Shown here piece after piece: positions 7,757 through 15,533 of a stretch of DNA of 17,939 nt. The notes beneath the pieces were generated by a model. That model was not told where the DNA came from, ran no database searches, and saw only the letters and a program-made list of their open reading frames with translations. The position numbers and the translations under genes were made by a program. This DNA comes from JBOGJI01 sp050747865 (GTDB lineage: Bacteria; Acidobacteriota; Thermoanaerobaculia; Multivoradales; JAHEKO01), in assembly GCA_050747865.1 (NCBI GenBank), contig JBOGJI010000219.1:1-17939 (forward strand). The letters are read 5' to 3'. Position 1 is the first letter of the stretch, and each line of letters begins with the position of its first letter.

Positions 7757-8830
7757 ATGGTTCGGAATCGCACAGGGAACAGCATCGACCGGTGGGCGAG
7801 AATCGTTGGAGCGGCGCCGATCGGAGGGCTGGCGGCACTGGCGCTCGCCGGGGGACTCGCGGTGTCGGCGCCCGCACGAGCCCAGGGTACCTGCTCGCAT
7901 ACGGCTTCGGATGCGTTCGTCGCCTGCCATTTCGAAGTCGTGGAGGACTTCTGGCAGGCGAAGGGCGTCTGCCGCAACGAGTCGGATCCCGGCGAACGGG
8001 CGACCTGCCTCGACGAGGCGAGGAGTGAGCGTGCCGAGGCCAGGGAGCTGTGCCGGGAGCAGCGAGCCGCGCGCCGGGCGCTGTGCGACGCGCTGGGCGA
8101 GGCACCGTACGACCCGCCGTTCGACGCCGCCGACTTCGAAACCGACTTCGACGACCTGACCAATCCGAATCCGTACTTCCCCCTCGCGGTCGGCAACAGC
8201 TGGGTCTACGTCGAGGGCGACGGAGAGGCCAGCACCATCGTCGAAGTGCTCGACAAGACGAAGCTGATCGAAGGCGTCACCTGCATCGTCGTCAACGACG
8301 TCGAGCTCGAAGAGGGCCAAGTGACGGAGGACACGGACGACTGGTTCGCCCATGCCATCGCCGGCGACATCCACTACTGCGGCGAGATCTCGCGGGAGTT
8401 CGAGTTATTCGACGGCGACGACCCGGAAGAGGCCGAGCTGGTCGAGATCGAGGGCTCGTGGAAGGCCGGCCGCGACGGCGCCAAGGCGGGGCTGCTGATT
8501 CCGTTCGCGCCTCAGGTGGGCGATGTCTTCCGCACGGAGTGGGCGTTCGGCGACGCCGAGGACGCGGCGAAGGTGCTGTCTGTCGACTACGGCTTCGGCA
8601 GCGACCCCGAGCTCGACTTCCTGGTCCCCCAGCAACTGGCGGAGCTGCTGTGCAACGACGACTGTCTGGTGACGAAGGACATCGACTCACTCGAGCCGGA
8701 GGCCGAAGAGCGCAAGTACTACGCGCCCGGGGTCGGTCTGTTTCTGGAGGTCGATCTCGAGGAAGACCAGGTCGGGTGGCTGGTCGCGTGCAACGTCGAT
8801 CCGGTCTGCGACTCGCTTCCGGTACTCTGA
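7757..8830 (+). CDS. Secreted cysteine-rich protein of unknown function
   Basis: I do not recognise a named family. The 357-aa protein has a long signal peptide ending near residue 42 (APARA/QGTC). A helical, charged N-terminal part at 43-115 holds six cysteines (46, 57, 72, 84, 99, 110) with spacings 11-15-12-15-11, which suggests a disulfide-stapled helical hairpin. PYDPPFD follows at 117-123, and an acidic extracellular domain opens with NPYFPLAVGNSWVYVEGDG (137-155), a motif style seen in many secreted or lipoprotein beta-domains. Six further cysteines (176, 208, 299, 303, 345, 351) may form three more disulfides. The mature protein is strongly acidic. Start is fixed by AAAGGAGGT. The OmpW-like gene begins 4 nt after its stop, so the two are probably co-expressed. 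A structural or binding role at the cell surface is only a guess. Confidence 0.8.
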   Translation: MVRNRTGNSIDRWARIVGAAPIGGLAALALAGGLAVSAPARAQGTCSHTASDAFVACHFEVVEDFWQAKGVCRNESDPGERATCLDEARSERAEARELCREQRAARRALCDALGEAPYDPPFDAADFETDFDDLTNPNPYFPLAVGNSWVYVEGDGEASTIVEVLDKTKLIEGVTCIVVNDVELEEGQVTEDTDDWFAHAIAGDIHYCGEISREFELFDGDDPEEAELVEIEGSWKAGRDGAKAGLLIPFAPQVGDVFRTEWAFGDAEDAAKVLSVDYGFGSDPELDFLVPQQLAELLCNDDCLVTKDIDSLEPEAEERKYYAPGVGLFLEVDLEEDQVGWLVACNVDPVCDSLPVL

Positions 8831-8834
8831 ACCG

Positions 8835-9503
8835 GTGTTCAGGATCACACGCCGGATCGCCGCGGTGGGGTTCGTCGCCGGGGTTCTGCCGCTGACGCCG
8901 ATCTCGGGGCAGGAGAAGGACGAGCGCTGGACGCTCACCGCCGCGGGTGCCTGGCTCTCACCGGTCGGTGACGAGGTCACCGTCAGTCAGGGGCCGCCCC
9001 TCGCCCAACAGCGGGAGACACAGGAGGTTTCGGAAGATGCCACCGGCTTCGCGTTGGGTCTGGAGTACCGGTGGAAGCCGCGGATCGGGGTCGAGCTCGG
9101 GCTCCTGCTGGTCGAGATGGATACGACCTTCCGCTTGGAGCTCGCCGGGATGGCGTTCGCCGACACCGAGTCGATGGATCTCGAGTCGGTATTGCTGGGG
9201 CTGAACTGGCACCTGACACCGGAGCGCAGGGTCGATGTCTCGATCGGCGGCTTCGTCGCCCAGACCAAGCCCGACGACGTGATCTTCCTCACCGAGATCG
9301 GCGGGCGTGCGAAGCGGGTCTTCGACGACGACATCGGATTCGGGGTGAAGGTCGGACTGGATGTGCCGTTGCGGCCGCAGAGCGCATGGGGTCTGACGGC
9401 GAGCGTACGGTACCTGGACACGATCCTGGAATCCGAGATGCCGGGACAAGATCTCGACCTCGATCCGGTGGCGGTGACGGCGGGCGTACGCTACGGGCTC
9501 TAG
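8835..9503 (+). CDS. OmpW-like outer-membrane beta-barrel protein
   Basis: Protein of 222 aa with a signal peptide at about 1-25 (PLTPISG/QEKD), followed by alternating amphipathic strands: ERWTLTAAGAWLSPVGD, TGFALGLEYRWKPRIGVELGL, ESVLLGLNWHLTPERRVDVSI and the FGVKVGLDVPLRP strand. The C-terminus is DPVAVTAGVRYGL. Size and strand pattern match OmpW/OmpX-type 8-stranded barrels, whose cargo is generally small hydrophobic compounds. The GTG start lies 4 nt after the preceding stop with no good Shine-Dalgarno of its own, consistent with translation coupled to the cysteine-rich protein. It is convergent with the AidB-like gene, with only 24 bp between. Exact family is uncertain because these barrels are poorly conserved. 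Confidence 0.75.
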   Translation: MFRITRRIAAVGFVAGVLPLTPISGQEKDERWTLTAAGAWLSPVGDEVTVSQGPPLAQQRETQEVSEDATGFALGLEYRWKPRIGVELGLLLVEMDTTFRLELAGMAFADTESMDLESVLLGLNWHLTPERRVDVSIGGFVAQTKPDDVIFLTEIGGRAKRVFDDDIGFGVKVGLDVPLRPQSAWGLTASVRYLDTILESEMPGQDLDLDPVAVTAGVRYGL

Positions 9504-9527
9504 CCCGCCACCCCGCTCCTCACCGCA

Positions 9528-11243
9528 TCAGTCGCCAACCGACGAAGCGGTGGCCGCGAAGAGCAGTCGATCGACGCCGGGATCGGGTGCCGGCTCGCAG
9601 CCGGGGCGCTGAAACGCGCGCAGGACGAAGCGCGCCGCCGCCGCCGTGGCCCGGCCTCCGTCGCCTCGCGCCGCCTCCCACGCGGCCTGTTCGAGGAGGT
9701 GGACGCCGGCCGCGGCGCGCGCCAGGCGCAGCGCGAAGTCGCGGGCGCCCGCCTCGAGGCGCTCGTTCTCCTCGCGGTGCGTCGCGTGCCAGCGGCCGAG
9801 GTCGCCCAGCACCGTCGCCAGCGCCACCGCCGGCTCGCGCAACGCGCCCTCGTCCTGCACTCCGTCGAGCCGGCGCTCGAGGTCGGCTCGCAGCTGCGCG
9901 AAGCTCTCCTCGCGCCCGAGCACCCGTAGCACGTCGAGCGACAGGACGTTGGTGGTGCCCTCCCAGATCGGCAGCACCTGGGCGTCGCGCAGCAGCCGCG
10001 GCAGGCCGGTGTCCTCGATGTAGCCGGCGCCGCCGACGCACTCCAGGATCTCGCTGGCGTGCGCCACCGTCAGCTTGCCAGTCCACAGCTTGGCGAGCGG
10101 GGTGAGCAGCCGCAGGGCCGAGCGCTCCTCGGCGCTCGCCTCGCCGGCCTCCTCGCGGCCGAGCAGCATGAAGCATCGCGCGACGAGCTGGAACGCGGCC
10201 TCGTATTCGGCTTGCAGGTCGGCGAGCGTGGCGACATGCAACGGGTGCTCGCTCAGGGCGCGGCCGAAGGCCTCGCGGCACCGGGCGTAGTCTCCGGCCA
10301 GCGCCAGCCCGCGACGTATCGAGGCCACGGCGCAGGCGGCGTTCCACAGCCGGGTGATGTTGAGCATCGACGCGATGGTCGCCACGCCGCGGCCGCGCTC
10401 CCCTATCAGGGAGGCCGGAGCCCCGTCGAGCTCGAGCTCGGCGGTGGGCAGCGCGCGCGTCCCGAGCTTGTCCTTCAAGCGCAGGATACGGATGCCGCGC
10501 AGCCCGCCATCCTCGTCTCGCGTCTCGATGAGGAACAGCGACAGCCCGCGACTCCCCTCCGCATCCCCCTCGACCCGCGCCAGCGTCAGCGCGATCTCGG
10601 AGGTGGTGGCCGAGGTGAACCATTTGGTTCCGTGGAGCCGGAAGGGCTCGCCCGGACACGCGACGGTGCCGGTGCGCGAAACGTCCGAGCCCCCCGCCCG
10701 CTCGGTCATCCACTGACCCGAGGTCCAGAACGTCCGCGGGTCGCGGCTGGTCAGACGAGGCAGGATGCGGGCCCTCACCCCCTCGTCGGCGTGCTCCGAC
10801 AGCACCTTCGCCGCCCCGTCGGTCATCGCCAGCGGGCAGGTGGCGACGGCCGAAGAGGGGTGGAAGAGATGGATCGCCGCGAGCTGCCGCAGGCGCGACC
10901 AGGCGCCATGTGCACGCTCGTAGGGGGTCGCCACCAACCCCTCTTCGGCGGCGATCGCGTGCAAGCGCCGCCAGCCCCGGGAGACCTCGATACAGTCGAT
11001 GCGCCGGCCCCAGGGGTCGAACGCGACCAGCCGTGGCGGCTGCGCCTCGGCCTGATCGCCCAGGCGAGCGATGTCGCCCGCCGCTCGCTGCCCCAGCGCA
11101 GGCAGTCCCGACACCAGCTCGGCGTGGAGCTCGGGAGGAGTCAGCCGCTCGAGCGTTCGCCGCAGCACGACGTCCCCGTCCCACTGGTTGCCCAGCCGGG
11201 GGCCGTCCTGGAAGTACTCGGGGTCCGATCCGCGCTGCGCCAT
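9528..11243 (-). CDS. Acyl-CoA dehydrogenase family protein, AidB-like
   Basis: FAD-dependent flavoprotein of 571 aa, close to E. coli AidB (541 aa), the DNA-alkylation-response member of the acyl-CoA dehydrogenase superfamily. An N-terminal AidB-type region covers about 1-130. The FAD/acyl-CoA fold then shows GQWMTERAGGSDVS (176-189), HGTKWFTSATTSEIALTLAR (204-223), LKDKLGTRALPTAELELDGA (256-275), ECVGGAGYIEDTGL (401-414) and IWEGTTNVLSLDVLR (426-440). The Glu in WEGTTN is at the position of the MCAD catalytic base, so dehydrogenase activity is possible. The last 120 residues are a helical extension. ATG 11243 gives a full-length product. It lies 69 bp downstream of yajQ on the same strand. 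Whether it acts on acyl-CoAs or in alkylation protection cannot be told. Confidence 0.88.
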   Translation of the reverse strand: MAQRGSDPEYFQDGPRLGNQWDGDVVLRRTLERLTPPELHAELVSGLPALGQRAAGDIARLGDQAEAQPPRLVAFDPWGRRIDCIEVSRGWRRLHAIAAEEGLVATPYERAHGAWSRLRQLAAIHLFHPSSAVATCPLAMTDGAAKVLSEHADEGVRARILPRLTSRDPRTFWTSGQWMTERAGGSDVSRTGTVACPGEPFRLHGTKWFTSATTSEIALTLARVEGDAEGSRGLSLFLIETRDEDGGLRGIRILRLKDKLGTRALPTAELELDGAPASLIGERGRGVATIASMLNITRLWNAACAVASIRRGLALAGDYARCREAFGRALSEHPLHVATLADLQAEYEAAFQLVARCFMLLGREEAGEASAEERSALRLLTPLAKLWTGKLTVAHASEILECVGGAGYIEDTGLPRLLRDAQVLPIWEGTTNVLSLDVLRVLGREESFAQLRADLERRLDGVQDEGALREPAVALATVLGDLGRWHATHREENERLEAGARDFALRLARAAAGVHLLEQAAWEAARGDGGRATAAAARFVLRAFQRPGCEPAPDPGVDRLLFAATASSVGD

Positions 11244-11259
11244 CCGCGCCCATCGTAAC

Positions 11260-11310
11260 CCCCAAGCGCGTTCCGCGGCGGGGATCGGGCTTGGCTTCCC
11301 GCGCCTGGGG
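11260..11310 (-). other. Imperfect inverted repeat between yajQ and the AidB-like gene
   Basis: CCCCAAGCGCG (11260-11270) and CGCGCCTGGGG (11300-11310) form an 11-bp stem with a 29-nt loop. In the minus-strand transcript the single non-Watson-Crick pair is a G-U wobble; in the plus strand it would be an A-C mismatch. The structure therefore fits RNA made in the direction of yajQ to aidB. No U-tract follows, so it may be an mRNA stability or attenuation structure rather than a terminator. Confidence 0.4.
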
Positions 11311-11312
11311 AG

Positions 11313-11804
11313 TCAGTCGCGGAAGTTGACGAACTGCAGCTCGAGGTCCAGGTCCTCGGACTCGCGTACCATCTGGATCACCGCCTGCAGGTCATTGCGC
11401 TGTTTGCCGGAGACGCGCACCTGATCCTCTTGGATGTGCGCCTGGACTTTGAGCTTGGTCCGCTTGATGCGCTGCGCGATCTCTCTCGCGGTTTCGGTGG
11501 GGACGCCCTGACGCAGGGTCAACGTCTGGCGCCGCATGCCGCCGGCGGCGTCTTCGGCGGCGCCGATCTCGGTGTTGCGCAGCGACACGCCGCGGCGCAC
11601 CAGCTTGCCCTGCAGCAGATCGAGCAAAGCCTTGAGGCGAAAGTCGTCCTCGCCGAAGAGCACGATCTCGCCCTTCTTGTCCCACTCGATGCGGCTCTTC
11701 GAGCCGCGGAAGTCGTAGCGCTGGGCGAGCTCCTTCTTCGCCTGGCCGACGGCGTTGTCGACCTCCTGGAGGTCGGTGCGCACGACGATGTCGAAGGAAG
11801 GCAT
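11313..11804 (-). CDS. yajQ: YajQ family nucleotide-binding protein
   Basis: Cytosolic YajQ/UPF0234 protein of 163 aa, the usual length, with two ferredoxin-like subdomains. Members bind nucleotides, and in Xanthomonas a homologue acts as a cyclic di-GMP receptor. The family hallmarks are all present: MPSFDIVVRTDLQEVDNAV at the start, KELAQRYDFRGSKSRIEW, GEDDFRLKALLDLLQGKLVRRG, TLRQGVPTETAREIAQRIK, KLKVQAHIQEDQVRVSGKQR and the terminal LDLELQFVNFRD. No ribosome binding site of note precedes ATG 11804. It is divergent from the sigma-54 activator and lies just upstream of the AidB-like gene, probably in a two-gene unit. Family assignment is very secure; signalling role in this organism is inferred. 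Confidence 0.97.
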   Translation of the reverse strand: MPSFDIVVRTDLQEVDNAVGQAKKELAQRYDFRGSKSRIEWDKKGEIVLFGEDDFRLKALLDLLQGKLVRRGVSLRNTEIGAAEDAAGGMRRQTLTLRQGVPTETAREIAQRIKRTKLKVQAHIQEDQVRVSGKQRNDLQAVIQMVRESEDLDLELQFVNFRD

Positions 11805-11854
11805 GGCGAGCGGCAGGCTACCAGAATCGGATGGTCGAGCATCGCCGACTGTGA

Positions 11855-11876
11855 CGCCGCGGTGGCGACCGCGGCG
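11855..11876. repeat. Perfect 9-bp inverted repeat in the yajQ/activator divergent region
   Basis: CGCCGCGGT (11855-11863), loop GGCG, ACCGCGGCG (11868-11876). It is a perfect palindromic stem midway in the 142-bp gap between two divergent genes. It may be an operator for one or both genes or a strong RNA hairpin; there is no T-tract for termination. Confidence 0.5.
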
Positions 11877-11946
11877 GAATTCGTGCGCGGGTGATAGCGT
11901 TGCCCCTGGATACGTGGCGCCCGCCTCTCGCTGCGTGTCTCAAGCC

Positions 11947-14002
<2,056 letters not shown>

Positions 14003-14016
<14 letters not shown>

Positions 14017-14602
14017 GAGATGGAGCCGGCGCGAGAGCGGCGCGGTCGAACGCGACGGAGAGCTGATGCTGCGCGTGGCCGCCGGCGACACGCAGGCGTT
14101 TGCTGGCCTCTACGATCGGCATGCGGGGTTGGTTCTCGGCCTGCTGACCCGCATGTTGGGAGGCGACGGCTCGGCAGAGGAGGTCCTGCAGGAGACCTTC
14201 CTCCAGGCCTGGGAACAGGCGGCGCGCTACGATGAGCAACGTGCGTCCGCTCGGGGTTGGCTCCTGATGATGGCGCGCTCCCGGGCCCTCGACCGCCTGC
14301 GCTCCCGGCGGAGCCGGCAGGAGCGAGATCGGGTGTCGATCGAAGAGGGTCTCCTCGCATACGGAGCCGTGGCTCCCGAGGGACCCTCCCGGATCCGTTC
14401 GGACGAGACGACCCGGGCGGTGGCGGAGGCTCTCGCCGCCCTGCCTCCGGAGCAGGGCCGGGCCGTCGAGCTCGCCTTCTTCGACGGCTTGACGCACACC
14501 CAGGTCGCCGAGGTGATGAACTGCCCGGTGGGCACGGCCAAGTCCAGGATTCTCCTGGGTTTGAGAAAACTGCGGAGCACCTTGGCTCCGTACCAAATAT
14601 GA
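14003..14602 (+). CDS. ECF sigma factor, SigK/ECF19-like
   Basis: Sigma factor of 199 aa. Region 2 covers about 24-95 (LMLRVAAGDTQAFAGLYDRH, SAEEVLQETFLQAWEQA, ARGWLLMMARSRALDRLRS) and region 4 about 139-192 (ALAALPPEQGRAVELAFF, DGLTHTQVAEVMNCPVGTAK). The DRLRSRRSR linker and RskA-type partner downstream point to the SigK-like group. ATG 14003 lies within the last 14 nt of the activator gene; ATG 14066, with GGAG 5 nt upstream, is an alternative that would trim region 2 slightly. The stop overlaps the anti-sigma start (ATGA). Matching promoter-like motifs at 15420 and 17741 are its likely targets. I found no such motif in front of this gene, so it is probably read from the activator's promoter. 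Confidence 0.93.
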
Positions 14603-15381
14603 TGGGCGAGCACCATCCCGAGCGCCGCGAGGAGCTCCTGACCTTCTACGCCCTCGAGGCGCTGGAAGGAGAGGAGCGGATCGAAGCCGAAGCGCTCCTG
14701 GCGTCGTCCTCCGAGGCGCGGCAGGAGCTGGAGGAGCTGCGGCGCGATCTCGGGGTCCTGGCGCTGGCGCCGGGGGCGGTCGCGCCCCCGCGGGCCCTTC
14801 GCGGACGGCTCCTGCAGGAGCTGGAGGCTCGCAGGAGCCCTTCCCGACGCCTGCCCGCCCCGTCCTTGTGGCTGGCCGCCGCCAGCGTGATCCTGTGCGT
14901 CCTCGGCGGCATGTGGCTGTACGGCCTGAGTGAGTCCAGGGGCCTGCGCCAGGAGCGCGACCGTCTCGCCCGCGAGCTCACGGCGGCGGAGGGCAGGATG
15001 CAGTCCCTCCTGGACCGGCAGATCGCGCTGGTGCGCGAGATCGAGACCCTGAAGGCGCCTGGCAGCCGCCATGTGCTGCTGGCGGGGCTGGACGCCGCGC
15101 CGCGCGCCACGGGCCGCACGGTGATCCGCGCCAACGGAACGTCCGCCCGCTTCTACGCCTTCGACCTCCCCGCGCTCCCGACCAGTCAGGACTACCAGCT
15201 CTGGCTGATCGCCGGCGGCAAGCCGGTCTCGGCCGGTGTCTTCCAGGTCGACCAGCGGGGCGCCGCCGAGCTCGAGATCGCCGAGCTTCCCCGGCTGCCC
15301 GCGATCGACGCCTGGGCGGTGACGGTGGAGCCGGCCGGCGGCGTGCCGCAACCGACCGGCGCCATGGTGCTCAAGAGCTGA
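14599..15381 (+). CDS. RskA-type membrane anti-sigma factor
   Basis: Single-pass inner-membrane protein of 260 aa expected to sequester the ECF factor encoded just upstream. The N-terminal cytoplasmic part at 1-87 has the RskA-style helix EELLTFYALEALEGEE and no zinc-binding HxxxCxxC. A membrane helix lies at about 90-110. A coiled-coil-like segment at 112-153 (SRGLRQERDRLARELTAAE) follows, then a periplasmic RskA C-terminal domain at about 158-258 with FYAFDLPALP, DYQLWLIAGGKPVSAGVFQV and AWAVTVEPAGGVPQPTGAMV. ATG 14599 overlaps the sigma stop by 4 nt; ATG 14602 is the next codon and equally possible. Release presumably needs regulated proteolysis as in known RskA systems. The family call is strong; the signal is unknown. 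Confidence 0.92.
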   Translation: MMGEHHPERREELLTFYALEALEGEERIEAEALLASSSEARQELEELRRDLGVLALAPGAVAPPRALRGRLLQELEARRSPSRRLPAPSLWLAAASVILCVLGGMWLYGLSESRGLRQERDRLARELTAAEGRMQSLLDRQIALVREIETLKAPGSRHVLLAGLDAAPRATGRTVIRANGTSARFYAFDLPALPTSQDYQLWLIAGGKPVSAGVFQVDQRGAAELEIAELPRLPAIDAWAVTVEPAGGVPQPTGAMVLKS

Positions 15382-15419
15382 GCGCCGACGACGGATTCGA
15401 TCCCCACCACAAAGGCGTG

Positions 15420-15448
15420 GTTCATCTGCGTGCCCCAGTCGCTCCGTA
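15420..15448 (+). promoter_or_regulatory. Candidate ECF (SigK-like) promoter for the second TonB-dependent receptor
   Basis: GTTCATCTG (15420-15428), 10 nt, TCGCTCCGTA (15439-15448). The same two blocks occur before the DUF4331 gene. Read as -35 TCATC and -10 CCGTA, the gap is 17 nt, which fits ECF promoters and resembles the SigK-type CCATCC/CCGAAT pattern I recall. It would give a leader of about 80 nt before GTG 15534. Confidence 0.65.
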
Positions 15449-15518
15449 GGAGAGGACGAAGCGCGTCGCCAGACACGTCGCGACCCGCGGCCCGGCGCAG
15501 CGCGGAAACCGATCCCCC

Positions 15519-15525
15519 AAGGAGG
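15519..15525 (+). promoter_or_regulatory. Strong ribosome binding site deciding a GTG start
   Basis: AAGGAGG lies 8 nt before GTG 15534 and supports that non-ATG start for the receptor. Confidence 0.8.
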
Positions 15526-15533
15526 ACTTCCCC

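Noticed and set aside
6130..8028. Long out-of-frame open frame (about 630 codons) across the GT39 gene
   Set aside because: Arg/Pro/Ala/Gly-rich composition with no motif; it overlaps a clearly recognised GT39 enzyme. It is typical of shadow frames in GC-rich DNA.
9520..11265. Second long minus-strand frame and plus-strand frames over the AidB-like gene
   Set aside because: Low-complexity Arg/Ala/Gly sequence; all acyl-CoA dehydrogenase motifs lie in the other frame.
11890..11903. GG-N10-GC with TTGC, a possible sigma-54 promoter before the activator gene
   Set aside because: Only the -12 half (TTGC) is good; the -24 half lacks TGGCAC beyond GG, so it is not distinguishable from chance in GC-rich DNA.
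14585..14592. GCTCCGTA, matching the -10 block of the ECF-like motif, at the end of the ECF gene
   Set aside because: The sequence 17 nt upstream is AAAAC, with no TTCATCTG, so it is a chance half-match.
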